Shown here piece after piece: positions 20,914 through 31,400 of a stretch of 64,000 nt of DNA; position 1 is the first letter of the stretch; the number at the start of each line of letters is the position of its first letter. Source of the stretch: a virus; IMG/VR virus record IMGVR_UViG_3300020468_000005, positions 1 through 64,000 of that record; one strand, given 5' to 3'. The notes beneath the pieces are model-generated. The model was not told the origin of the DNA. It did no database searches and saw only the letters and a list, made by a program, of their open reading frames with translations. The position numbers and the translations under genes were made by a program.

Positions 20914-20938
20914 CAATGTGTTGATACTCTGATATAAT
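20910..20938 (+). promoter_or_regulatory. Perfect-consensus sigma70 promoter
   Basis: TTGACA (20910-20915), 17 nt, TATAAT (20933-20938): both hexamers and the spacing are the exact consensus. The -35 overlaps the stop codon of the PPTase gene. Drives the gene at 20967. Confidence 0.85.
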
Positions 20939-20966
20939 ATATACTATATACCACTCTCCCTTTTCT

Positions 20967-21143
20967 ATGCAATACGTATTATTCAACGAACATTTCGATC
21001 AAGTAGGTACGTATGACAGTATCTACGATCTTCGTAAGTTTCTTTGTGATAGGAAGTATGAGATAGATTGTGATAAGGATATAGGGGATACGTTTGATTA
21101 CATCAAGCATATCAAGTGGCATTTCGATATTAAACAACAATAG
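20967..21143 (+). CDS. Small hypothetical protein behind consensus promoter
   Basis: 58 residues: QYVLFNEHFDQVGTYDSIYDLRKFLCDRKYEID followed by a charged His-containing end. It is the first gene after the strongest promoter in the window, so probably made at high level early in infection. No family recognised. Confidence 0.6.
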   Translation: MQYVLFNEHFDQVGTYDSIYDLRKFLCDRKYEIDCDKDIGDTFDYIKHIKWHFDIKQQ

Positions 21144-21151
21144 GAGGATAC

Positions 21152-21367
21152 ATGTCAGGCGATTGCAAACAACAACCGCATATCTACTATTCAGAGCATG
21201 GTAGAAAAACACTCGAAGAGTATTATGTCAATAGGATAGAAGCACTCAACGAGGAAGTAGATAGATTAAAAGGTATAGTCGATTACCTTGAAAGTAAAGT
21301 AAAAACCCACCATACGATCTTTACAAATTATGAACTCTCATTTATCAAACGAAGAACTTCTCGCTAG
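21152..21367 (+). CDS. Small coiled-coil protein
   Basis: 71 residues with GGAGGA upstream. The middle (RKTLEEYYVNRIEALNEEVDRLKGIVDYLESKV) shows a heptad-like pattern of a coiled coil. It overlaps the next gene by 38 bp, the longest overlap among the small genes. No family recognised. Confidence 0.6.
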   Translation: MSGDCKQQPHIYYSEHGRKTLEEYYVNRIEALNEEVDRLKGIVDYLESKVKTHHTIFTNYELSFIKRRTSR

Positions 21368-21551
21368 ACTCACTAAACTTGAAGGTGCTGTGAGTAATCT
21401 TATGATGAGACGACCTGGTCATGAGGAATATGAGAAGCTCGTCGATGTTGTATGCGACCATGAGACACGCTTGATCAGAGAGGAAGAGGAACTTCAGAAG
21501 TGCACAGAGACTGTTTCTGAGTTGTCTGAGTCAGAGGATACAAACTGGTAA
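21330..21551 (+). CDS. Small helical protein
   Basis: 73 residues, helical with a possible coiled coil (NEELLARLTKLEGAVSNLMM; ETRLIREEEELQKCTETVSELSESE). Acidic. It overlaps the preceding coiled-coil gene. No family recognised; the start is uncertain. Confidence 0.6.
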   Translation: MNSHLSNEELLARLTKLEGAVSNLMMRRPGHEEYEKLVDVVCDHETRLIREEEELQKCTETVSELSESEDTNW

Positions 21552-21626
21552 AAAATCGCGAATCCTAACCAAAGGGCAAAAATCGCGTCGTTGGTCTCTA
21601 AATATAACTCATAGGAAGTACAAGCC

Positions 21627-21842
21627 ATGATAGGACTGGAAGCACTAGAAGGAGAATTCGTTATCCGAGATAACGATGAAATCATAAAACTGTCGAGGGT
21701 AAGGGATATACCTCCCTCTTTCGACCATCTGATTAAGTTTGCTCCTACCCCTCCAGAACCACCCCATAGTGTAAATGATCATATGGAGATGGCAAAATAT
21801 AGCGAGTACTTGCACGAGTTAATGACAAGAGAACGCAAATGA
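21627..21842 (+). CDS. Small hypothetical protein
   Basis: 71 residues with a Pro-rich centre (FAPTPPEPPHSV) and helical end. GGAAG lies upstream. The 75-nt gap before it holds two copies of AAAAATCGCG (about 21552 and 21579) and a TAAATATA string. Coupled to the next gene by 4 bp. Function unknown. Confidence 0.6.
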   Translation: MIGLEALEGEFVIRDNDEIIKLSRVRDIPPSFDHLIKFAPTPPEPPHSVNDHMEMAKYSEYLHELMTRERK

Positions 21843-22045
21843 GCAAATACGAATTCGAGTACGATTCATGGTTTAGAGACGACATACCAAAAGCACAATA
21901 TGGAAGTCTTCAGTGTTGGATAGAGAATGAGAAGACACAACCATGGACGACCGCATACGATATGACCATTCATAGTATAATGTATAATATAGCAATAAAG
22001 AACGGATTACTAACAGAAGCATATGGCAGTAACCATCACTCCTGA
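21839..22045 (+). CDS. Small hypothetical protein before spike module
   Basis: 68 residues, acidic and Trp/Tyr-rich (YEFEYDSWFRDDIPKAQYGSLQCW). It overlaps the next gene, a probable virion protein, by 23 bp. No family recognised. Confidence 0.6.
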   Translation: MSKYEFEYDSWFRDDIPKAQYGSLQCWIENEKTQPWTTAYDMTIHSIMYNIAIKNGLLTEAYGSNHHS

Positions 22046-22523
22046 TGGAACAGCAACGTTCCTTACGGATTTAACTAGACCTAACTTTGCAATGAACCAG
22101 ACAGTGAGTGCTTCTTGTTCGGTTGCTTCACCTAATGTATGTAATGTAACTAATGTTACTGCAACTGTAGCTGGAACACAACCTGACCTAGTAATTACAC
22201 CTGGTAGTACATCTGTATCAATTACTGGTTCAATAGAAGATCCTTTTGTAGACGAATTTAAGTATGTGGAGCAAGGAGAATCAGATAAGACATCTACCCC
22301 TGTGACAGTTCAGCGACTGGTTAACATGCCCCCAGATAAGGTAATGTTTGACCTCAATCAGGACAATACATCGTACACAACTGAAACTTTCACCGTAACG
22401 GTACAATGGGAGAGTGGTCCTGTAGGGAACCTGACTGCCCAAGCACCCGCATCCTTCACACTTGAATTAAAGATATATAATGAGTGGGAAGGTATACGTT
22501 CCTTTATTTCAGATTATTATTAA
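22023..22523 (+). CDS. Probable virion protein, Ig-like
   Basis: 166 residues with alternating short strands and Thr/Val-rich segments (NVTNVTATVAG, VITPGSTSVSITGS, TFTVTVQWESG), which suggest a beta-sandwich. It ends with YNEWEGIRSFISDYY. It lies next to the PAAR spike-tip gene and the baseplate cluster, so it is probably a spike or baseplate part. No exact family recognised. Confidence 0.65.
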   Translation: MAVTITPDGTATFLTDLTRPNFAMNQTVSASCSVASPNVCNVTNVTATVAGTQPDLVITPGSTSVSITGSIEDPFVDEFKYVEQGESDKTSTPVTVQRLVNMPPDKVMFDLNQDNTSYTTETFTVTVQWESGPVGNLTAQAPASFTLELKIYNEWEGIRSFISDYY

Positions 22524-22524
22524 A

Positions 22525-22806
22525 ATGCCAGCAGTAACACGAGTAGGAGACGCAGATGTAGCCCATTGTTCTGGAATGTCCAGAGCACAGGGTTCAGGTA
22601 ACGTCTTCTGTAATGGTATTCCTATATCCAGACAAGGAGATAAGAACACCACACACCTATTACCAGGCTCACCGTGCCCTCCTCACAGTGCAGCCATAGG
22701 AAGTGGTAGTAGCACAGTCTTTGTAAATGGCAAAGGATGTGGTAGAGTAGGAGATGCAACATGTACAAGTGTTGCAGCAGGTTCATCAAACGTATTCGCA
22801 GGTTAA
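22525..22806 (+). CDS. PAAR-domain spike tip protein (T4 gp5.4-like)
   Basis: 93 residues from ATG 22525. Proline/glycine repeats with PAVTRVGDADVAHCSG, ISRQGDKNTTHLLPGSPCPPH and VFVNGKGCGRVGDATC are the classic PAAR pattern, with His and Cys placed to bind a metal at the tip (H14, H44, H54 and Cys residues are candidates). The protein caps the central spike of the baseplate and pierces the host outer membrane. In T4 the matching gene (5.4) also lies just before the wedge genes. Confidence 0.9.
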   Translation: MPAVTRVGDADVAHCSGMSRAQGSGNVFCNGIPISRQGDKNTTHLLPGSPCPPHSAAIGSGSSTVFVNGKGCGRVGDATCTSVAAGSSNVFAG

Positions 22807-22809
22807 ATT

Positions 22810-22950
22810 ATGGCAACTAGATATGCAATGGGTCTTCCAACAATCGAAGCAAGACCAAAGAAAACAAGACAAGGTAGAGGACAGCATACTAAGTATAGTG
22901 CTACCTCTCGTAACAAAGCAAGAAAGAGGTATCGTGGCCAAGGCAAATAG
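22810..22950 (+). CDS. Small very basic protein
   Basis: 46 residues, very rich in Arg and Lys (ARPKKTRQGRGQHTKYSATSRNKARKRYRGQGK). I associate this with a small basic protein next to baseplate genes in cyanophages. The charge suggests nucleic-acid binding or a tail-tube association. It overlaps the next gene. Confidence 0.65.
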   Translation: MATRYAMGLPTIEARPKKTRQGRGQHTKYSATSRNKARKRYRGQGK

Positions 22951-23092
22951 AATCGTAGACGGAAAAAGGAACGCAAATATACCCGTAGATATGTCTGATC
23001 ACTTCTACGATCATGGCAATGAATACTGCAGATATTTAATTACTGATCCTAGATCTGATAGGAAGGTAAAGAATGTTAAAAAAGAAGTATAA
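22934..23092 (+). CDS. Small protein before gp25 (GTG start)
   Basis: 52 residues if it begins at GTG 22934, which has AGAGG 5 nt upstream; ATG 22991 would give 33 residues. It contains DHFYDHGNEYCRYLITDPRSDRKVKNVKKEV. The last codons overlap the late promoter before gp25. No family recognised. Confidence 0.5.
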   Translation: MAKANRIVDGKRNANIPVDMSDHFYDHGNEYCRYLITDPRSDRKVKNVKKEV

Positions 23093-23095
23093 ATA
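23088..23095 (+). promoter_or_regulatory. T4-type late promoter before gp25
   Basis: TATAAATA at 23088-23095, 27 nt before the gp25 start. The motif matches the T4 late-promoter octamer recognised by the phage sigma factor gp55 with the sliding clamp. It presumably starts the baseplate wedge transcript. Confidence 0.75.
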
Positions 23096-23122
23096 TATCT
23101 GAAGGTAAACTTTGTCATATAA

Positions 23123-23512
23123 ATGGCGATTAAATCAAAGTCGTTTAGAGACTTTTCGTTGACATTTGAAAAGAATGCAGTAACAAACGATGTTTTGTCA
23201 CTGAAGAACGAAGCAGCCATAAAGGAATCTGTAAGAAATATCATATTGTATAATTTTTACGAGAAACCTTTTGATCCTAAATTTGGCGGTAATATCATTG
23301 GACTATTATTTGAGAATGCTAGTCCCTCATTACAGACAGACTTACAGGATAGAATTGCAGATACAATTAACATTTACGAACCAAGGGTTGTTCATTTAGA
23401 AACTAAAGTTAAATGGACAGAGGATCGTAACAACTTAGATGTATCAATTCGTTATGTAATCTTAGGTATACCTCCTACAGTAGATTCACTCGAGCTTGCA
23501 TTGAAACCATAA
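23123..23512 (+). CDS. 25: Baseplate wedge subunit gp25
   Basis: 129 residues, the usual length (T4 gp25 is 132). NILYNFYEKPFDPKFGG and the late WTEDRNNLDVSIRYVI segment are characteristic of the gp25/GpW-type lysozyme-like fold. It joins gp6 and the sheath to the wedge and helps start sheath assembly. Its last base is the first base of the gp6 ATG. Confidence 0.9.
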   Translation: MAIKSKSFRDFSLTFEKNAVTNDVLSLKNEAAIKESVRNIILYNFYEKPFDPKFGGNIIGLLFENASPSLQTDLQDRIADTINIYEPRVVHLETKVKWTEDRNNLDVSIRYVILGIPPTVDSLELALKP

Positions 23513-25395
23513 TGTCATTTCAACAGGTAAATGCCTTAGAATTTAACGAAATCAAGGCACAAATTAAAGATTATCTAAAATCACAATCACAGTTTAGCGA
23601 TTATGACTTTGAAGGATCGTCTATGACGGTGCTTTTAGATACTCTTGCATACAATACTTACTATACAGCGGTTAATGCTAACCTTGCAGTCAATGAAGGG
23701 TTCCTAGAAACGGCAGTTTTGCGTGAAAATGTCGTAAAACTAGCAAGGATGCTTGGTTATACACCTCGTTCTGCACGTTCTAGTAAGTGTGTTGTTAATA
23801 TTGCAGTACAAACACAGGTTACAACTAACGCACAAGGCGTAATTACCAAAGGATATCCTACTAGAATTACTTTACAGAAAGGATTGGTAGTTAATTTTAC
23901 AGGTTTAGATAATAATAACTTTGTTTTTTCTATTGGACAGGACGTAATTCAGACTGTGGATAGCGGAACAGGAATTGCAACGTTTTCTAATACTGAATTA
24001 TTTGAAGGAAATTTCCTTACAGACACATTTGTACGTAATACTTCTGAAAGACAACGTTTTATTTTAACAAATGATCGAGCAGATACCTCTACTTTACGAG
24101 TTTTAGTAACTTCTGGAACTGTTACAGAGCGTTATTTGCAAGCAACAGACATTACAAAGATAGATTCTACATCAAAAGTCTTCTTTTTGGAAGAATCTGA
24201 GTATGGAAGACCCGAAATTATGTTCGGAGACGGTATTGTTGGTAGAGATTTGTTAAATGGAGACGTAGTTAGTGCTACTTACACCACTTCTAGTGGTTCT
24301 GGAGCGAATGGATTGCTCCAATTTGAAAATATTGGAACATTTATCAACGATGAAGCTCAATCCGTGACCTCTGGTATAACAATTACGCTAGTTGAGCGTC
24401 CAGAAGGCGGTAAAGATGCAGAAACTACGGAAGCAATCAAGTTTTCAGCTCCAAAATTCTATTCTGCGTTTGGTAGAGCAGTCTCAACACAGGATTATGA
24501 AGCAATTATTCCAAATATTTACCCAAATGTAGCTTCAATCGCTTGTTATGGTGGTGAAGAAGCGGAACCTCCTGAATTTGGTAAGGTATTTTTAGCGATT
24601 AAACCTAAAAATGCAGATAAATTATCACTTTCCGAAAAAAATGTTGTATTAAAGAAGCTCAGAGAGTATTCTGTAGCAGCAGTTCAACCTTCAATCATTG
24701 ATCCGTCCATTTTATACATTGATATTGATAGTTTTGTGTACTATAACCCCAATATTACACGGAAAGAATCAGATGTAATCAAAAATTCCGTACTTGCCAC
24801 CTTAGTTGCACTCAATACTGGATCTGAATTTAATAAATTTGGTGGAAAGTTCAAATATTCTAAGCTTCAGGGTATAATTGATAGTGCAGATACTTCAATT
24901 ACTTCAAATATCACTCGTCTCAAGATGAGAAAGAACGTTATAGTGACTCTGAACGCACGAGTGAACTATAAAATATGTTACGGTAACCGCATTAACCAAG
25001 GAACGTCCACACAACCTACTGTTTCCTCTTCAGGATTTGCTATTTCTGGTGATACAGTTAATACTTATTTCCTCAATGATGATGGTGCAGGTTTGTTGAG
25101 ACTTTACTACATTAAGGGAAGTGGTGAAAAAGAATACATTGGAGGTTCTTGGGGTACTGTTGATTATTCTATGGGAGAGATCGTGATTAACGATTTGGTG
25201 ATTACATCAACAATTGCTTCTGGTAATATACTACAACTTAGTGCAATTCCAGAATCTAATGACCTTGTTTCTTTGCGTGAAACCTATTTGACATTAGGTA
25301 TAGATAATACAACTGTTAATGTTGTAGAAGACACTATCAGTAGTGGTTCAAATCTTTCTGGTACGGGAGTTATACCAGAGTCCAGTTATAGTTAA
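23512..25395 (+). CDS. 6: Baseplate wedge subunit gp6
   Basis: 627 residues (T4 gp6 is 660). N-terminal VNALEFNEIKAQIKDYLKSQ with FEGSSMTVLLDTLAYNTYY and ETAVLRENVVKLARMLGYTPRS are typical of gp6 (Baseplate_J-type). The middle has FGRAVSTQDYEAIIPNIYPNV. gp6 forms the inner ring of the baseplate and changes shape on contraction. It overlaps gp25 by 1 nt and ends 5 nt before the giant gene. Confidence 0.9.
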   Translation: MSFQQVNALEFNEIKAQIKDYLKSQSQFSDYDFEGSSMTVLLDTLAYNTYYTAVNANLAVNEGFLETAVLRENVVKLARMLGYTPRSARSSKCVVNIAVQTQVTTNAQGVITKGYPTRITLQKGLVVNFTGLDNNNFVFSIGQDVIQTVDSGTGIATFSNTELFEGNFLTDTFVRNTSERQRFILTNDRADTSTLRVLVTSGTVTERYLQATDITKIDSTSKVFFLEESEYGRPEIMFGDGIVGRDLLNGDVVSATYTTSSGSGANGLLQFENIGTFINDEAQSVTSGITITLVERPEGGKDAETTEAIKFSAPKFYSAFGRAVSTQDYEAIIPNIYPNVASIACYGGEEAEPPEFGKVFLAIKPKNADKLSLSEKNVVLKKLREYSVAAVQPSIIDPSILYIDIDSFVYYNPNITRKESDVIKNSVLATLVALNTGSEFNKFGGKFKYSKLQGIIDSADTSITSNITRLKMRKNVIVTLNARVNYKICYGNRINQGTSTQPTVSSSGFAISGDTVNTYFLNDDGAGLLRLYYIKGSGEKEYIGGSWGTVDYSMGEIVINDLVITSTIASGNILQLSAIPESNDLVSLRETYLTLGIDNTTVNVVEDTISSGSNLSGTGVIPESSYS

Positions 25396-25400
25396 CAAGA

Positions 25401-28400
25401 ATGGCAACTAATCAATCATCTTGGAAGGTCGGTCAGTGGACTACACCAACCACGACGGTTACAACTCAACCTGTACCGTCTGAGGTTACCGCTGAATCGA
25501 GATCCCAAATATCCCATAATATTCCTGGACAGTTTGCGTCATTCATTCAGGATGAATATCCTACGTTTATAGAATTTGTTAAAGCATATTATAAATCACA
25601 AGAATTAAGAGGATATTGTTTTGATGTTATTAATAACTGGGGTGATTATTACAATATTGACAATTATGGAAGTTTAATTGTTGAAACGGACTTAATTTCT
25701 TCAATGTCAACTACTTCTACAACAGTTGACGTTACTACAACTCGTGATTTCCCCGATGAAGGTCTTTTGATGATAGATGATGAGATCATTTATTACAAAA
25801 ACAAAGGACAGACTATTTTTAATGACTGTTCAAGAGGATTTGATGCAGTAAAAGCGGTTGGAACTGCTAGTCAGTATGTTTTTGCTGAAACAACTGCTGC
25901 TGAACATGCTCTAGGAGCAAAAGTTGTTAATTTGAACAATATTTTCCCACTTTTCATGTTGGGACAGTTCAAAGATCAGTATTTGTCCACTTATCCAAAG
26001 AATTTTTCAGATGGAGTTACTGAATCTACTGTAATTAAGCGAATTAAAGATTTTTATGCGTCAAAAGGCACAACTAGGTCTTTTCAGTTCGTTTTAAGAA
26101 CACTTTTTGGCGTAGAATCAGAAGTTTCATACCCAAGAGACAGAATCTTCAAACCATCGGATGCATTCTTCACTAATAGAGAGGTAATTCGTGCTACAGC
26201 AGTTAGTGGAGACCCTACAGAGTTAGTTGGCGAAGTTTTGTACCAAGAAAACGATCCAAGTGACCCATATGTCAATGAAGCACGTATTTACGTTAAGGGT
26301 GTTCAAAAAGTTTTCACTGCTTCAGGGGAAATCTATGAAATTGACGTAGATACCAATAACTCTTCAGGAACCTTTGTAACACCTTACAAAACTACTATTG
26401 CATCAGATGTACCTTCAAGATTAGACTTTACAACGATCACAGTTGATAGTACTTTGGGATGGCCAGAGTTAAATGGTAGATTTAGAGTTCAAGATGAAAT
26501 AATAACATATACAAACAAAACAGTTAACCAATTTATAGGATGTACTCGTGCTAGAGAGGGTACAACCTCTGATGAGCATATTGCAGGTCAAGAAGCGTTT
26601 GCTGCATTCCGAATTTACGGTAAAAGTAACCTAGATGGGTCTGATATTCAGATTAAAGTATATGGTGGAACGAGAGGAGTTAATTTAACTAATGGTGGTA
26701 AATATTACCTTCCTAAGAGTAAAGTTACAACGCCTGCAGCACCTGGTTTTGACAGTCTTGATCCAATATGGAGTTCCTTCCAATATAACGTTAGAAAGGC
26801 ACTTAGAGGGGTTACAGCAGAGTTAGCAACACCTGCTGCTGATGGTTCTGTTCGTGTTACAGTTACCACTAGAGAAAAACATCGTTTAAGAAGAGATGAC
26901 AAGGTTAGAATCCTAAATGCTGCTGAAGACATCTATAATAACGAACATGATGTTGTTGGTATTATAGATGAGTTCAAATTTGAATTTATTCTTGGTAGTG
27001 CACCTTCTCAACCTATATTGGAAACAGATGGTTTATTTTTTATCTCTAGAGAATTTGCATTTGGTACAAGTGTCTACACATCTATCAATAACTTAGTTTC
27101 CCAGTACACTGCTGATGTACAAAACGTATATAAGTCAACTGACAATGCAATAGTCGCTAGTACAGGTATACCATCACATAAAATAGGTCCTTTCTCTGTA
27201 AATGATCCAGATCCAGGAAATCAACGATATTTAAAGAGAATACCATTAGTACCATCAACAAAAAGTACAAAAACACCAACTCCTGTTGGGCAAGTTGGGA
27301 TTGGTGTAAATGGAGTTCCATTTTTCTCATATAAGGGAACTTCGACGAAAAAGTTTGGTGGAATTGCTTCTATCACAAAAAATGATGGTGGAGATGGATA
27401 TGATATTGAAAACCCCCCTACAGTTGAGTTTGAACCCGACTATAAGTTAAATACAACTTATGCAAGTGGCAATGTTATAAAATATGATGATAATGGTACT
27501 GTAAGAAGATATAGAGCACAGAATCCTGGCACAAGTGATAAAATTACATATCCAACACATACAAGTGGTGCTGTTAGACATGGAACTATTGATTGGGAAT
27601 ATTTGGGTTTAGGTGCATCAGCAGAAGCTATTATTGATGGTAGAATTATTGCTATCAACGTAACTAACGGTGGGGGAGGATATACCCGTCAACCTATTGT
27701 TTCTATTAGTGGTGGTGGTGCACCTAACAGTACACAGGCAACTGCAGTCGCACAAATTACTGATGGTAGGGTAACTGGTATTGCGGTAACATATTCAGGT
27801 GCTGGTTATACAAAAGTTGCAGGATTACCTAACATATCAATTAGTGGTGGTGGCGGTGTAGGTGCTGCTGCTAGTGCTGTTGTACGTGGACCTATCAATA
27901 CAATAAACATCACAAATACAGGATCTGAGTATACTTACGAACCAAATATTACTTTAAAATCTGGTGATGGTGCTGTGGGTTATGCATCTATTCTTAGTGG
28001 AAAGATTGAGAGTATTATTGTTACATTTGGTGGTGCAGATTACTTTGGTGCTCCAGACGTTGTTATTACTGGAGATGGAGTTGGTGCTACTGCGTTTGCT
28101 GTTGTAGATCCAACTAGTAGACAAGTTACATCGGTTACTGTAACAAATAAAGGACTTGGGTATACAACAGGTAATACTCAAATTAGTATTGTGTATCCTG
28201 GTGATGGTGCTAGATTTACAACTAATTTAACTCAGTTAACTTATAACGAAGCAGCAACTGCAGATGAAATTAAGAAGAATAATCCTAGTGCTATTTTCTC
28301 AGATAGAAAAGTTGTAGACGATGCTAATGGTACAGTTGTAAGAGGAGAAAACATTGGAATCTATGATGGTGAATATGGATACTTCTACACTCCAGATAAT

Positions 28401-31400
28401 CTTAGGTATTACCTAGGAGATAGTATTGAATCTAGAATTCCTACAGTAGCAGATCCTTCACCATGGATAGAACAGACTCCAATAGGACATTCTCCAATTA
28501 TAGGTTGGGCATATGACGGACATCCCATATATGGACCTTATGGATTTGAAGATCGACAAAATCAGAACCCATATAACTCGTATATTCAACCAGCTAGTAG
28601 TTATAGAATAAAAACATCTAGAGCGTCCATTCTAAGCGGTCTGACAGACCCTATGGGAACGTTTATTGAAGATTATGAGTATGTGGAAGGTCTAGGTGAT
28701 TTAGACCGTTATAATGGTAGATATTGCGTAACTCCAGAATATCCAGATGGAGTATATGCTTATTTTACAACAATTGATGGTGTCAGTGGTGCACCTAAAT
28801 TTCCATACTTTGTAGGACCTGATTTTTACTCAGAAGCAGATGAAATTAACTGGAATGGTAATGGACTACAAAGAAACTTTACTGAAGACGCTATCCGTTT
28901 TAGAGCACCATATATCGGAACTGATCAGGTTACTGCAAAGAGAAAAGCGTTAGATTCAAGAATTGATTTTGTACTAGCACTAGAAGATAGTACAACATTA
29001 ATAACATTAGAAAGTGGAGAAGTTCTTCAATATATTGAAGATGGTATTGGTTACTTTAGTTACTACCCAACAATTCGTGGTGGTAGTGCACAATCCTTAA
29101 CAGTTGCAGCTACTAACAGATATTCATCAACTAATATTAATGACTTCCTTGTAGAAGGTGGTGGGCAAGGATATAAGGTTAATGATAGATTATTATTTGA
29201 CAATACTGATACTGGTGGTGATGGAGTAAGTGCCACTATCTCAACTATCACAGGTGAACCTGTTTCTACACTTAATTACGTTGTAAATGATGAAGATGTA
29301 ACAATTGCTACATTAACCACGACTAATAATCACTATTTGGTTGGTGGTGATCAAATAACTGTTTCTATAGGTGACAATACTTATGAAAGAGAACTTAAGT
29401 CATACCTATACAATTCAAAATTCTATTTTAAGTATTTTGATTTAGTAAGTTATGATTTTATTACAGAATGGACAAACAGCACTGCATATAATAAATTTGA
29501 TTTAGTTTTTGTTGCAAATAGAGTATATCAAGCAACTGAAACCGCAACATCAGATTCTGATGCTAATAACGCTCCAACACATGTATCTGGCACAGTCAGT
29601 GATGGTACAATGTTATGGAAGTATATACGGAAACGTACAGATGGTGCACTTATTGCTACTACTACAAATTCCCAAGGATCTGGATATTTACCTGGCGTAT
29701 ACACTGACGTTCCAATGCTCACTAATGGGAATGGTAAAAATCTTATATTAGATCTTACTGTTGCTGCTAATGGAACTATATCAGTTGGTTCTATACCAAC
29801 GACTGCAGATAGAGGAACTGCATTTAAGATTGGCGATACTATTACAGTTGATGATGATAATGTTGGTAGTAACGGTGGATCTGGATTTCAACTTACTGTA
29901 ACTCAAATATCATTAGAAGCTGTAGTTAGAACTGATGCTGCACATCAATTAGGAGTTGGTGATATAGTTGATTTTAAAGGTATGAATGTTGGAACTTATA
30001 ATGGTGATTTTACAGTAGTAAGAACTGAAACTCTTAGAAGATTTACTATTTCAGTTAATCAATTAGGTACAAATGCTGCTCCTAATATTACAAGTTCGGT
30101 AGTTAGTGTAAGGGAACCTAAATTCCAATTTATTAATGGACATTCATATAAATTTGATACTTCAGATTCTACTCTCAATAATGTTACATTAGCATTTACT
30201 CTTGACCCATTAAACACTGATATATTCACATATAAAAACATCACAGATGAGGTTGTTGATACTCAAACTCTTCAACAAACTTCTATAACTCTTAAGGTTG
30301 TAGATTTACCAGGTATTTTCTATTATTTTGATTTAGCAGGTCAATATTCAATAACTGGAAGTTATTTCACTATTATGAACGAACCTCTAGCTGGTACAAA
30401 TATACTATTATCTAAGACTGATACTACTGCTTCATATGCAACTGCATTAGAACCAGAAGTAAATTATGATGCTTCAAATACTATAACTTATAGTACAAAC
30501 TCAATATATCCAACTGGAGGAGTCTCAACAATCTCAATTGGAGACAGTGGACGTAATTATGAATCTTTACCACAATTATCAGGATCCACCAGAGCTGGTG
30601 CAGGTGCAACTGCTGTAGCAACAATTTCTGGAGTATTATCTGGAGTCTCTGTTACAAATAAGGGTTCTGGTTATAATCCTGCGTCTTTACCTACAGGGGT
30701 TGTTACATTACCTGATTTTGTAGATTTAACACTAACAAACGTTCTTGGTTCTGGTTCATTTGCAGTAAATGAAATTATTATATCTCAAAGTGCTCAAGGA
30801 ACTCAAACTGCTAGAGGTAAAGTTATTTCTTGGGATCCATTGAGTTCAACATTGAGAATACAACCTCTTCAAAATGGAAGGACTGGTGCTGCAAATAAAG
30901 GGTATATTATGTTTACCACATTTGCTGCTAATAATGATAGAGGTAAAGTTTTTAGTTCAGATTCTCAGGCAACTATTAGTGCAGTGAGTGGTGCTCAAGC
31001 AACTGTGCTTTGTAGTATTCCTAGTTCAGGTCCTGATGTAGGTAGATTGTCAGAAGTCACTGTTAATGGTCCTGGTTCTAACTATAGAGCAGCACCAAAT
31101 ATTATTCTTGACGATCCTGATTTTGGATTAGTTAATACTGTAACAATTACTACAAATACAACTGGATTAACGCCTGGTCAGTATACTGGTGTTACACAAT
31201 CTGCTGTAAATCCTACTGGTGGTACTAATGTAGAATTTACGGTTACTTCTGGTGCTGGTGGAACTGTTGAACAGGTTGTAGTTACTAATGGTGGTGGTAC
31301 ATATAGACTAGGTGATATCATTACTATTCCTGGTAATCAGATAGGTGGTGCTACAACTGCTAATGATATTACTGTGACAGTTACAGTACTGACACATATT

